A DNA stretch of 27,464 bases from DATHBP01 sp035296085 (GCA_035296085.1 DATHBP010000099.1:1-27464), one strand, 5' to 3'; counted from the stretch's first letter, positions 7,736 to 15,860 are shown. Notes: generated from the sequence alone by a model not told the origin. Made by a program: numbers and translations.

Positions 7736-8326
7736 GTGCCACTCAGCCCCGTGCACGTTCGTGATGCGCTTCCCGAGGACGCCTTCGCACTGCTCGACGC
7801 CTGGTTCGAGTCCCTCGGCGGCGCCGCGCACATCGACGAGGCGCCCCGTGCGCAGCAGGTGGCCGCAGCCGTCGCACGCGTTCTGGCCGAGCCGGCCGAG
7901 CGTCTCGTGGTCGGCATCGTCGACGACGAGGTGGCCGGAATGGCCTACTTCCGCCGTGCGGCCCTCACCCCGATCCACGACGACGACGCCGTTCACGTCA
8001 GCCACCTCCACGTGCGTCGGGCGTTCCGCCGACGGGGGGTGACCAAGGCGCTGCTCGGTGAGGCCGCGCTGTGGAGTGAGGAGAAGGACTCCCGGCACGT
8101 GATGGTCACCGCTGCTTCGCGGTCACGGGACTTCCACCGGTTCCTCGCTCGCCTGGGGCTCACTCAGGTGGCCCTCGTCCGTGGGTCGACCACTGCCAGC
8201 CTGCGCCTGCGGCTCGCCGCAGCCCAGGCGAGCGCCGGAACTGCGCCCGTCCTCGTGACCCGCAGAACGCTGGGTCGGCGGCGCGCCGGGCGTCACGGCG
8301 TCGCGGCGGTTCCCGGCAGCAGCTGA
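7736..8326 (+). CDS. GNAT-family N-acetyltransferase
   Basis: About 196 aa. GCN5-related acetyltransferase fold, moving acetyl from acetyl-CoA to an unknown amine. Visible are the N-terminal VHVRDALPEDAFALLDAWFE, the central strand HVSHLHVRRAFRRRGVTKAL, holding the acetyl-CoA pyrophosphate loop (RRRGVT), and a C-terminal SRDFHRFLARLGLTQVALVR resembling the family's last helix and strand. The frame is open upstream to 7589, but AAGGAG at 7723-7728 points to the GTG at 7736 (or 7733). An Arg-rich tail of about 40 residues follows the domain. The last 34 bases overlap the convergent thioesterase gene. The substrate cannot be told. Confidence 0.85.
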   Translation: MPLSPVHVRDALPEDAFALLDAWFESLGGAAHIDEAPRAQQVAAAVARVLAEPAERLVVGIVDDEVAGMAYFRRAALTPIHDDDAVHVSHLHVRRAFRRRGVTKALLGEAALWSEEKDSRHVMVTAASRSRDFHRFLARLGLTQVALVRGSTTASLRLRLAAAQASAGTAPVLVTRRTLGRRRAGRHGVAAVPGSS

Positions 8327-8730
8327 GTGGTGATCCGCGCGGTGCAGATGCGCCGCTGCTCGTCGTCTGTGATGACCACTTCGTAGCACGCCACCCGCCG
8401 CCCCCGATGGAGCGCGGTGGCTACCCCTGTCACGACACCGCCTCGAACCGCCCGGTGGTGGGTGGCGTTGATGTCCACACCCACGGCGACCAGCCCGGGG
8501 GCCCCGTGCAGAGTGGCACCGTGCAGCGTGGCACCGATTGAGCCGAGGCTCTCGGCCAGCACACAGGACGCCCCGCCGTGTAGCAGGCCGGACGGTTGAG
8601 TGTTCCCGGCAACCGGCAGTGTCCCGACAACCCGGTCCGGTGCCGCCTCGGTGACGACGATGCCCAGCCGTTCGTGGATCGGCACCTCGGGAAGGCGCGC
8701 ATCTTCAACGCCGCTGTGGTCGTCGTTCAC
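8293..8730 (-). CDS. Hotdog-fold acyl-CoA thioesterase (PaaI/YdiI type)
   Basis: 145 aa, the usual size of single hotdog-domain thioesterases that hydrolyse aryl- or acyl-CoA in the cytoplasm. Motifs are HERLGIVVTEA, GLLHGGASCVLAESLGSIGA (catalytic Glu60 and nearby His51 of the HGG-x6-E pattern), and VDINATHHRAVRGGVVTG. The start is GTG at 8730, with GAGGAG 7 bases upstream. Residues 67-76 contain a doubled GATLH caused by a 15-bp tandem duplication, just after the catalytic helix. It converges on and overlaps the GNAT gene. The substrate (DHNA-CoA, phenylacetyl-CoA or others) is not determined. Confidence 0.88.
   Translation of the reverse strand: MNDDHSGVEDARLPEVPIHERLGIVVTEAAPDRVVGTLPVAGNTQPSGLLHGGASCVLAESLGSIGATLHGATLHGAPGLVAVGVDINATHHRAVRGGVVTGVATALHRGRRVACYEVVITDDEQRRICTARITTQLLPGTAATP
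8506..8535. repeat. 15-bp in-frame tandem duplication inside the thioesterase gene
   Basis: GTGCAGAGTGGCACC (8506-8520) is followed at once by GTGCAGCGTGGCACC (8521-8535): 14 of 15 bases match. It adds five residues (GATLH) to the protein. Confidence 0.9.
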
Positions 8731-8771
8731 GTTCGTGCTCCTCGTGGCAGATCGTTGTCGACCGCCCAGAC

Positions 8772-8777
8772 TAAGGT
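8772..8777 (+). promoter_or_regulatory. -10 element TAAGGT for polA
   Basis: TAAGGT lies 7 bases before the GTG at 8785, as in leaderless actinobacterial transcripts. AAGG within it could also serve weakly as a ribosome site. Confidence 0.45.
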
Positions 8778-8784
8778 CGACGTC

Positions 8785-11493
8785 GTGTCAGCCACCGCGC
8801 CGCCACCGGCTGCCCCCCCGCACCGCCGGCTGCTGCTGCTCGATGGGCACTCCCTGGCATACCGGGCGTTCTTCGCGCTGCCGGTGGAGAACTTCTCGAC
8901 AAAGACCGGACAACCCACCAACGCCGTCTTCGGCTTCACGTCGATGCTCATCAACGTCCTGCGCGACGAGGCTCCCACCCACATCGCCGTTGCCTTCGAC
9001 GTCTCCCGAGACACGTTTCGTGCCACGGAATACGCCGACTACAAGGCCAACCGGTCGACGTCGCCGGTCGAGTTCGGCGGGCAGGTGTCGCTCGTCAAGG
9101 AAGTACTCGACGCGCTGCGCATCGTCCAAGTCGCCAAAGAGGGCTACGAAGCTGACGACGTCATCGCCACCCTCGCGAGCCAGGCGGCAGCGGACGGCTT
9201 CGACGTCTTGATCTGCACCGGCGACCGCGACGCCTTCCAGCTGGTCAGTGACCGGGTGACCGTGCTCTACCCCCGCAAGGGGGTGTCCGATCTCGCGCGC
9301 ATCACACCGGCAGAGGTGGAGCTCCGCTACGGCATCGGCCCGATGCGTTATCCCGACCTCGCGGCACTGGTGGGTGAGACCAGCGACAACCTGCCCGGCG
9401 TTCCCGGTGTCGGACCGAAGACGGCGGCCAAGTGGATCACCCAGTTCGGCTCCCTCGACGCCATCGTCGACCAGGTCGACAAGATCCCCGGCAAAGCCGG
9501 CGATGCGTTGCGGCAGCATCTGGCCGCCGTCATCCGCAACCGGCGTATCAACCAGCTGGTCTGCGACCTGGCGCTCCCGGTCCTACCCGCCGACCTGGTG
9601 CTGCAGCCATGGGACCGCGACGAGGTCCACCGGATCTTCGACGGGCTGGAGTTCCGCGTCCTCCGGGACCGCTTGTTCCAGACGCTCACCGCGGTCGACG
9701 AGACCGACCCTGAGGCTGGCTTCTCCCTGGACGGCGTGCAGCTGGCACCTGGTGAGCTTGGAGCGTGGCTGGCAGACAACACCACGGCGAGCATCCGAGC
9801 CGGCCTCCAGGTCGTCGGGTCCTGGGGCCAGGGCACAGGTGACGTCTGGTCCGTCGCGGTCGCCACTGCAGCCGGGGCGGCCGCGTGGTTCGACACAGCG
9901 GAGTGGACCGAGTCGGACGAGACCGCCTGGGCACGTTGGCTCGCCGATCCCGAGCGACCCAAGGCCCTGCATGACGCCAAGGGACCACTGCTGGCAATGC
10001 AGGCTCGCGGCTGGCGGCTCGCTGGGCTGACGAGCGACACCGCGCTGTCCGCCTATCTCGTGCGCCCCGACCAACGCTCCTACGACCTTGCGGACCTCAC
10101 GGTGCGCTATCTCAAGCGGGAGCTGCGCAGTGACGATGACGACAGCGGCCAGCTCAGTTTCGAGGCCGCCGGCGACGACGCTTCAGCGGCACGGTACGCG
10201 ATGCTGCGCGCCCGCGCTGTCGTCGACCTCGCCGAGGCGCTCGACAGCGAGCTGAAACGCCAGGAGGGAGCAGCGCTGCTGCGCGAGGTCGAGCTGCCGT
10301 TGGTCTCCGTGCTCGCCGGCATCGAGGCGGTTGGCATCTGCGCCGACGTCGACCACCTCTCGAGCCTGGAGTCCCACTTCGCCGCGGCGGTCAAGGACGC
10401 AGCTGAGTCGGCGTACGCACTGATCGGCAAGGAGATCAACCTCGGCTCGCCGAAGCAGCTCCAGGTCGTGCTGTTCGACGAGCTGGGCATGCCCAAGACC
10501 AAGCGCACCAAGACCGGATACACGACCGACGCCGACGCGTTGCAGTCACTGTTCACGAAGACCGAGCACCCGTTCCTGTCCAGCCTGCTCGCCCACCGCG
10601 ACGCCTCACGCTTGCGTCAGACCGTCGAGGGCCTGCTCAAGTCCATCGCGGACGACGGCAGGATTCACACGACGTTCAACCAGCTCATCGCCGCGACCGG
10701 GCGGCTGTCGTCGACTGACCCGAACCTGCAGAACATCCCCATCCGCACCGAGGAGGGCCGCCGCATTCGGGAGGCGTTCGTCGTCGGCGCGGGCTACGAC
10801 TGCCTGCTGACCGCCGACTACAGCCAGATCGAGATGCGCATCATGGCGCACCTGTCGTGTGACGACGGGCTGATCGACGCGTTCTGCTCCGGCGCCGACT
10901 TCCACCAGGTCATGGCCGCCCGAGTGTTCGACGTCGCGGCCGAGGACGTCAGCCCGGCGATGCGGGCGAAGATCAAGGCGATGAACTATGGGCTCGCCTA
11001 CGGATTGTCGGCCTACGGCCTCTCCCAACAGCTTGGCATCGACACCGGCGAGGCAAAGGGCCTGATGGAGGAGTACTTCGAGCGTTTCGGCGGCGTGCGG
11101 CGCTACCTCCACGGCGTCGTCGACGAGGCGCGGCGTACGGGCTTCACGGAGACGTTGCTCGGGCGGCGTCGTTATCTGCCCGACCTGACGTCGGACAACC
11201 GGCAGCGCCGCGAGATGGCTGAGCGGATGGCGTTGAACGCCCCCATCCAAGGCTCGGCCGCCGACCTGATCAAGGTGGCCATGCTCGGCGTCGACACTGC
11301 GCTGCGCGAGGCTCGCCTCTCCTCGCGGATGCTGCTGCAGGTGCACGACGAACTGGTCCTCGAGGTAGCGCCGGGCGAGCGGTCGGCCGTCGAAGACATC
11401 GTCCGCCAGAAGATGGCCTCAGCCGCCGACCTCACCGTTCCGCTCGACGTGTCCGTCGGCGTGGGACGGACCTGGCAGGACGCCGGTCACTGA
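8785..11493 (+). CDS. polA: DNA polymerase I
   Basis: 902 aa from the GTG at 8785; the open frame continues upstream to 8596, but that part overlaps the thioesterase and is not like PolA. Domain order: 5'-nuclease/FEN domain (residues about 12-310; LLLLDGHSLAYRAFF, YEADDVIATLA, CTGDRDAFQLV, GVPGVGPKTAAKW). A middle 3'-5' exonuclease-like domain (about 330-500) lacks the DxE motif, so proofreading is probably absent, as in other actinobacteria. Then the polymerase domain, with motif A DYSQIEMR (Asp678), motif B KAMNYGLAYG and motif C VHDELVLEV (Asp855). It fills gaps and removes RNA primers in replication and excision repair. It converges on the methyltransferase. Confidence 0.97.
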   Translation: MSATAPPPAAPPHRRLLLLDGHSLAYRAFFALPVENFSTKTGQPTNAVFGFTSMLINVLRDEAPTHIAVAFDVSRDTFRATEYADYKANRSTSPVEFGGQVSLVKEVLDALRIVQVAKEGYEADDVIATLASQAAADGFDVLICTGDRDAFQLVSDRVTVLYPRKGVSDLARITPAEVELRYGIGPMRYPDLAALVGETSDNLPGVPGVGPKTAAKWITQFGSLDAIVDQVDKIPGKAGDALRQHLAAVIRNRRINQLVCDLALPVLPADLVLQPWDRDEVHRIFDGLEFRVLRDRLFQTLTAVDETDPEAGFSLDGVQLAPGELGAWLADNTTASIRAGLQVVGSWGQGTGDVWSVAVATAAGAAAWFDTAEWTESDETAWARWLADPERPKALHDAKGPLLAMQARGWRLAGLTSDTALSAYLVRPDQRSYDLADLTVRYLKRELRSDDDDSGQLSFEAAGDDASAARYAMLRARAVVDLAEALDSELKRQEGAALLREVELPLVSVLAGIEAVGICADVDHLSSLESHFAAAVKDAAESAYALIGKEINLGSPKQLQVVLFDELGMPKTKRTKTGYTTDADALQSLFTKTEHPFLSSLLAHRDASRLRQTVEGLLKSIADDGRIHTTFNQLIAATGRLSSTDPNLQNIPIRTEEGRRIREAFVVGAGYDCLLTADYSQIEMRIMAHLSCDDGLIDAFCSGADFHQVMAARVFDVAAEDVSPAMRAKIKAMNYGLAYGLSAYGLSQQLGIDTGEAKGLMEEYFERFGGVRRYLHGVVDEARRTGFTETLLGRRRYLPDLTSDNRQRREMAERMALNAPIQGSAADLIKVAMLGVDTALREARLSSRMLLQVHDELVLEVAPGERSAVEDIVRQKMASAADLTVPLDVSVGVGRTWQDAGH

Positions 11494-11534
11494 CGGCATC
11501 GCGGTCTCGGCGGCGTCGCTCGTGCCTGGACCGC

Positions 11535-12365
11535 TCAGGTGGTCTCGCGAAGAGTGGTGACGAAGATCGCCGTGCCCGGCATCAGGGCGCCTCGCAGCGG
11601 CGACCACGCGCCCCAGACCCGCTCGTGCCCAGCGGGCCACTCCGGCTCGACGAGGTCTTGGAGTACGAAGTCACCGGCCGTGAGCGCTCGCACCCAGTCG
11701 CCCAGCGTGCGGTGGTGCTCGACGTACGTGGCGGCGCCTGAGGCGTCCTCCTCCACATAGGGCGTCCGGTCGAAGTAAGACCTGCCCAGCACGAGACCTG
11801 CCTCCCCGGGGTCGTCTGGAAACGCCCAGCGCAGCGGATGCGTGACGGAGAAGACCCAGCTGCTGCCGGGGCGCAGCACCCGCGCCACCTCCCGGAAGAC
11901 CGCAGCGACGTCCGCGACGAACGGCAGTGCCCCGAACGCCGAGCACGCCATGTCGAAGCTGGCATCGGCGAACGGGAGCTGCTCGGCATTGGCGCACACA
12001 ACCGGCACCACGGTCGCGGTCCTGACGTCCAGCTGAGCGCTGATGGCGAGCTGGCGTGTGGAGACGTCCAGGCCGAAGGCGCGGGCGCCGTTCCTGCGCA
12101 GCCAGCGCGAGCACTGTGCCGCCCCGCAGCCGACCTCGAGCACCCGCAGGCCGGCGACGTCCCCGAGCAGCGTCACCGCCGACTCGTCCAACCCTTCGGG
12201 GGACCAGATGAACCGGGCGTCGCCGAGGAACTCTCCGTGTTCTCGCTGGTAGTCCTCGGCGCCGGCGTTCCAGTCGTCACGGTTGGCCCGCATCGTCTCC
12301 GCCGCTGAAACCGGGCGGTGCAGCACCCGACCCGGAACACGCGGCGTCGGCAGCTCCGCGGGCAC
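11535..12365 (-). CDS. Class I SAM-dependent methyltransferase
   Basis: 276 aa. Rossmann-type methyltransferase: motif I VLEVGCGAAQCSRWL (SAM binding), motif II FGLDVSTRQL, VVCANAEQLPFADASFDM (acidic loop and motif IV) and VLRPGSSWVFSV. The N-terminal part NDYQ-like segment (residues 28-46, ANRDDWNAGAEDYQREHGEF) is typical of an actinobacterial family often found next to polA/rpsA. The start is GTG at 12365, supported by a -10-like TAGTCT 6 bases upstream; an internal ATG at 12293 is possible. The substrate is unknown, and small-molecule or quinone-like targets are only family-level guesses. It diverges from rpsA. Confidence 0.88.
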   Translation of the reverse strand: MPAELPTPRVPGRVLHRPVSAAETMRANRDDWNAGAEDYQREHGEFLGDARFIWSPEGLDESAVTLLGDVAGLRVLEVGCGAAQCSRWLRRNGARAFGLDVSTRQLAISAQLDVRTATVVPVVCANAEQLPFADASFDMACSAFGALPFVADVAAVFREVARVLRPGSSWVFSVTHPLRWAFPDDPGEAGLVLGRSYFDRTPYVEEDASGAATYVEHHRTLGDWVRALTAGDFVLQDLVEPEWPAGHERVWGAWSPLRGALMPGTAIFVTTLRETT

Positions 12366-12371
12366 GGGCGG

Positions 12372-12377
12372 AGACTA
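12372..12377 (-). promoter_or_regulatory. -10 element TAGTCT for the methyltransferase
   Basis: TAGTCT on the minus strand, 6 bases before the GTG at 12365, without a Shine-Dalgarno sequence: leaderless arrangement. It is back to back with the rpsA promoter, 7 bases from that -35. Confidence 0.4.
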
Positions 12378-12384
12378 GCTCGCG

Positions 12385-12414
12385 TTGACCGCGTGCTCGC
12401 GGCCCACGTATTCT
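12385..12414 (+). promoter_or_regulatory. Promoter of rpsA
   Basis: TTGACC (12385-12390), an 18-base spacer and TATTCT (12409-12414) form the best sigma-70-type promoter in the window, fitting a highly expressed ribosomal gene. The predicted leader is about 160 bases. Confidence 0.7.
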
Positions 12415-12485
12415 GTCCGGTGCGCTGTGGGCCTGCGCGACCTCAGACCGAGCAGGCTCGTGCACGTCTTTGTCGGCCAGGTTGT

Positions 12486-12503
12486 CGAGTCGTCGACGAC
12501 TCG
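12486..12503 (+). promoter_or_regulatory. Perfect 18-bp palindrome in the rpsA leader
   Basis: CGAGTCGTCGACGACTCG is identical to its reverse complement. In the mRNA it can form a 7-bp hairpin with a UCGA loop, followed by GGUCCUUU. It could be a regulator site in DNA or a leader structure for S1 autocontrol; neither is proven. Confidence 0.5.
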
Positions 12504-12580
12504 GTCCTTTCGGCACCTACGCTCACCGGCTCGCCGCGCGCCCGGCTTGACTATCCACCCCCATCGGAGTCCCCCCGCAC

Positions 12581-14095
12581 ATGACGACCAGCATCGAGGC
12601 ACCTCCTGCTGTACCCGAAACCCCGCAGGTTGCGATCAACGACATCGGGTCGGAGGAAGCGTTCCTCGCCGCCATCGACGAGACCATCAAGTACTTCAAC
12701 GACGGCGACATCGTGGACGGCACGATCGTCAAGGTGGACCGTGACGAGGTGCTGCTCGACATCGGCTACAAGACCGAAGGCGTCATCCCCTCGCGCGAGC
12801 TGTCGATCAAGCACGACGTCGACCCCAACGAGGTCGTCTCTGTCGGTGACAAGGTCGAGGCGCTCGTACTGCAGAAGGAGGACAAGGACGGCCGGCTGAT
12901 CCTGTCCAAGAAGCGCGCGCAGTACGAGCGGGCGTGGGGCACGATCGAGGCAAAGAAGGAAGCCGACGAGGTCGTCGTCGGCACGGTCATCGAGGTCGTT
13001 AAGGGTGGGCTCATCCTCGACATCGGTCTGCGCGGCTTCCTGCCGGCGTCGCTCGTCGAGATGCGGCGGGTGCGCGACCTCCAGCCCTACGTCGGGCAGG
13101 AGATCGAGGCGAAGATCATCGAGCTCGACAAGAACCGCAACAATGTCGTGCTGTCGCGGCGGGCGTGGCTCGAGCAGACGCAGTCAGAGGTGCGTCAGGG
13201 CTTCCTCACCCAGCTGCAGAAGGGCCAGATCCGCAGCGGGGTCGTGTCGTCCATCGTCAACTTCGGCGCTTTCGTCGACCTGGGCGGTGTCGACGGGCTC
13301 GTGCACGTCTCCGAGCTGTCCTGGAAGCACATCGACCACCCGAGCGAAGTGGTCGAGGTCGGCCAGGAGGTCACGGTCGAGGTCCTCGACGTCGATATGG
13401 ACCGCGAGCGTGTGTCGCTGTCGCTCAAGGCGACGCAAGAAGACCCCTGGCAGCAGTTCGCCCGGACTCACCAGATCGGTCAGATCGTGCCTGGCAAGGT
13501 CACCAAGCTGGTGCCGTTCGGTTCGTTCGTCCGGGTCGAAGAAGGCATCGAGGGGCTCGTGCACATCTCTGAGCTCGCCGAGCGGCACGTGGAGATTCCC
13601 GAGCAGATCGTGCAGGTCAACGACGACGTCATGGTCAAGATCATCGACATCGACCTCGAACGCCGGCGGATCTCCCTGTCGCTGAAGCAGGCCAATGACA
13701 GCTCCGCGAGCGACGAGGACTTCGACCCGACTCTCTACGGCATGGCAGCGTCCTACGACGATTCGGGCAACTACCTCTACCCCGAGGGCTTCGACCCCGA
13801 CACGGGAGAATGGCTCGAGGGCTTCGACGAGCAGCGAGCTGTCTGGGAGCGTCAGTACGCTGAGGCGCACGCGCGCTGGGAGGCGCACAAGCGCCAGGTC
13901 GAGGAGTCCCAGAACGCCGACGAGGGGACCGGTGAGGCGACGTCGTACTCTTCGGTGCCGCCAGCCGAGGCTGCCGAGGGCGCCGAGGAAGCCGACGCAC
14001 CGGTCACGCCGGCGGCCCCCCGCCCCGACGCCGGTGGCGGCCTGGCCTCCGACGAGGCGCTGCAGGCATTGCGCGAGAAGCTCACCGGGGGCTGA
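12581..14095 (+). CDS. rpsA: 30S ribosomal protein S1
   Basis: 504 aa with four S1 RNA-binding repeats at about residues 38-108, 126-192, 212-281 and 297-367, as in actinobacterial S1 (E. coli has six). Repeats 3 and 4 carry the cleanest motif (GVVSSIVNFGAFVDLGGVDG; GLVHISELAERHV). The C-terminal 135 residues are acidic and low in complexity (TGEATSYSSV, AEGAEEADAPVTPAAPRPDA). It binds mRNA and helps start translation. The start ATG has only a weak GGAG 11 bases upstream, and the leader contains a palindrome. The gene ends 14 bases inside convergent coaE. Confidence 0.97.
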   Translation: MTTSIEAPPAVPETPQVAINDIGSEEAFLAAIDETIKYFNDGDIVDGTIVKVDRDEVLLDIGYKTEGVIPSRELSIKHDVDPNEVVSVGDKVEALVLQKEDKDGRLILSKKRAQYERAWGTIEAKKEADEVVVGTVIEVVKGGLILDIGLRGFLPASLVEMRRVRDLQPYVGQEIEAKIIELDKNRNNVVLSRRAWLEQTQSEVRQGFLTQLQKGQIRSGVVSSIVNFGAFVDLGGVDGLVHVSELSWKHIDHPSEVVEVGQEVTVEVLDVDMDRERVSLSLKATQEDPWQQFARTHQIGQIVPGKVTKLVPFGSFVRVEEGIEGLVHISELAERHVEIPEQIVQVNDDVMVKIIDIDLERRRISLSLKQANDSSASDEDFDPTLYGMAASYDDSGNYLYPEGFDPDTGEWLEGFDEQRAVWERQYAEAHARWEAHKRQVEESQNADEGTGEATSYSSVPPAEAAEGAEEADAPVTPAAPRPDAGGGLASDEALQALREKLTGG

Positions 14096-14684
14096 GCGCC
14101 GCTCGAGCAGACAGGTCGCGCCAGAGCGCCTCGACCTGCTCTGACAGCGAATCCGTCCCCCCCGAGTTGTCCAGCACGACGTCGGCGACGGCGCGTCGTT
14201 GTTCCCGGCTGGCTTGGGTCCTGATTCGGCTCCAGGCGTCGTCCGCGCTCATGCCGCGACCGAGCAGCCGGCGTACGGCTTCGTCCTCTGCGATGTCGAC
14301 CACGACTACGACGTCGAAGCCGTCGGCAGCGGTCTCGACGAGCAGTGGGATCTCGTGCACGACGACCGCCTGGGGGTCGGCTTGCGCCTCGAGCTCCTTG
14401 GCTCGGGCGCGGACCCGGGGGTGGATGATCGTTTCGAGCCTGCGCCTGGCCGCTTCGTCGGCGAACACCAGCTCGGCGAGCGTCGCCCGGTTCACCGAGC
14501 CGTCCGCCGAGAGCACGCTAGGCCCGAACTCGTCGAGCAGGGCAGCGCAGCCATCAGTTCCGGGTTCGACGACTTCGTGGGCCAGCCGGTCCGCGTCGAT
14601 GACCATGGCACCACGGGCGGCTAGCAGCCGCGAGACAGTGCTCTTCCCGGCGCCGATGCCCCCGGTCAGGCCGACACGCAGCAT
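14082..14684 (-). CDS. coaE: Dephospho-CoA kinase
   Basis: 200 aa, the standard length. Phosphorylates dephospho-CoA on the 3'-OH of ribose, the last step of CoA synthesis. The P-loop is GGIGAGKST (residues 8-16). VIDADRLAHEVVEPG is the CoA-binding segment, RRLETIIHPRVR follows, and VVHEIPLLVE and the lid RLLGRGMSADDAWSRI are visible. The C-terminus lacks the GrpB-like domain fused to CoaE in Mycobacterium. The ATG at 14684 has no Shine-Dalgarno but an AACGCT 6 bases upstream (14691-14696). It faces rpsA, with a 14-bp overlap, whereas in Streptomyces and Mycobacterium coaE follows rpsA on the same strand. Confidence 0.95.
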   Translation of the reverse strand: MLRVGLTGGIGAGKSTVSRLLAARGAMVIDADRLAHEVVEPGTDGCAALLDEFGPSVLSADGSVNRATLAELVFADEAARRRLETIIHPRVRARAKELEAQADPQAVVVHEIPLLVETAADGFDVVVVVDIAEDEAVRRLLGRGMSADDAWSRIRTQASREQRRAVADVVLDNSGGTDSLSEQVEALWRDLSARAALSPR

Positions 14685-14735
14685 GCCGTCAGCGTTTCAC
14701 GCGTCCCTGCAGCGGGCGTAGCCGGCTTCGCGCGC

Positions 14736-14823
14736 CGAGTGGCGCGAACTGGCTGGTTTCCGAAACGTTTTCCGGCCACTTTGCGCCACTCGCGGGTTGC
14801 GTGCGGCCAGTTTGCGCCACTCG
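14736..14823. repeat. Cluster of three 18-bp repeats, one inverted, between coaE and the sigma gene
   Basis: GCCAGTTTGCGCCACTCG (14806-14823) and GCCACTTTGCGCCACTCG (14775-14792) are near-identical direct copies. CGAGTGGCGCGAACTGGC (14736-14753) is the reverse complement of the first with one change. The first and last arms can form a long hairpin. Noncoding on both strands as far as I can see. Possibly a dispersed REP-like element. Confidence 0.8.
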
Positions 14824-14845
14824 CCAGCAGATGCCCGCAGGTTGC

Positions 14846-14883
14846 CAGGCGGCGATGTCGGGGTCAGGCGGCGATGTCTGGGT
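14846..14883. repeat. 19-bp tandem duplication across the stop codon of the sigma gene
   Basis: CAGGCGGCGATGTCGGGGT (14846-14864) and CAGGCGGCGATGTCTGGGT (14865-14883), 18 of 19 bases the same. The gene-side copy encodes PDIAA plus the start of the stop; the outer copy lies just past the stop. Confidence 0.85.
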
Positions 14884-15814
14884 CAGCCGACTCGCGCAGC
14901 ATGGCTAGCGACTCACGCTCGATCTGGCGTACGCGCTCGGCGGAGATGCCGTGGCGGGCACCGATGTCGGCCAGCTTGTGCTGGCGGCCGTCGACCAGGC
15001 CGTAGCGGCAGCGGATGACGTCGGCGGCGCGTTCGTCGAGCCCGTCGACCAGCGAGTCGAGGCGTTCGCGCCACTCCGCGTCGAGCAGCGCGGCGTCGGG
15101 ACCTGGGGTCGTCTCGCGCGCAACCAGGTCGCCCAGTGAGGTGTCACCGTCGTCGTCAACCGGAGTGTCGAGGCTGACGTGGTCTCGACCCCAGCGCATC
15201 AGGTCGATGACCCGGTCGATGTCCATGCCGAGCTCGGCTGCGATCTCCTCGGGTTCTGCGGAGCGGCCGAGCTGGCGTTCGAGGGTACGTCGAGCCGAAC
15301 CGATCTGGTTGAGCTCTTCGACGACATGGACGGGGAGCCGCACGACTCGGGCTTGCTGGGCGATGCCTCGGGTCACGGCCTGGCGCACCCACCAGGTGGC
15401 GTAAGTCGAGAACTTGTAGCCCTTGGCGTAGTCGAACTTCTCGACCGCCCGGATCAGCCCCGTGTTGCCTTCTTGCACCAGGTCGAGCAGCGGCATCTGC
15501 GAGCGGCCGTAGCGTCGGGCGATGGACACCACCAGACGAAGGTTGGCGGTCACGAAGCGTTGCTGGGCGCGCTGGCCCTCGGCGGCGAGCCACTCGAGCT
15601 CGTCACGGGAGGCGTAACCTGGCGCGCCACCCTTGCGGCGGCCGACCCGGCCCTGCGCCAGGAGATGCTCGGCGAGCAGCCCGGCTTCGATGGTCTTCGA
15701 CAGCTCCACTTCGGCCGCGGCGTCGAGCAGCGGCGTGCGCGCGATCTCGTCGAGATACTGGCCGACGCTGTCGCGCCCGTCGGTCGCCTCGTGGGAACGC
15801 GTCCGATCCGTCAC
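14864..15814 (-). CDS. Group-2 RNA polymerase sigma factor (SigB/Hrd type)
   Basis: 316 aa, close to the size of mycobacterial SigB. Region 1.2 is DSVGQYLDEIARTPLLDAAA. Region 2 is ANLRLVVSIARRYG, LLDLVQEGNTGLIRAVEKFD and KGYKFSTYATWWVRQAVTRG (regions 2.3-2.4, almost identical to the primary factor, so it should read similar -10 elements). Region 3 begins VRLPVHVVEELNQI. Region 4.2 is KLADIGARHGISAERVRQIE. It lacks the long N-terminus of RpoD. The start is GTG at 15814, with GGAGG 8 bases upstream. It likely serves stress or stationary phase as family members do; HrdA/C/D-like roles are possible. Confidence 0.93.
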   Translation of the reverse strand: MTDRTRSHEATDGRDSVGQYLDEIARTPLLDAAAEVELSKTIEAGLLAEHLLAQGRVGRRKGGAPGYASRDELEWLAAEGQRAQQRFVTANLRLVVSIARRYGRSQMPLLDLVQEGNTGLIRAVEKFDYAKGYKFSTYATWWVRQAVTRGIAQQARVVRLPVHVVEELNQIGSARRTLERQLGRSAEPEEIAAELGMDIDRVIDLMRWGRDHVSLDTPVDDDGDTSLGDLVARETTPGPDAALLDAEWRERLDSLVDGLDERAADVIRCRYGLVDGRQHKLADIGARHGISAERVRQIERESLAMLRESADPDIAA

Positions 15815-15860
15815 TGGTACTGCCTCCGGTCTGCTCGACTGCGGGCAACTCCGCGGGCCG

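Noticed and set aside
9840..9920. Whether PolA has an active 3'-5' proofreading domain.
   Set aside because: The expected DxE motif is not present; the domain is kept only as a structural part, which is normal for actinobacterial PolA.
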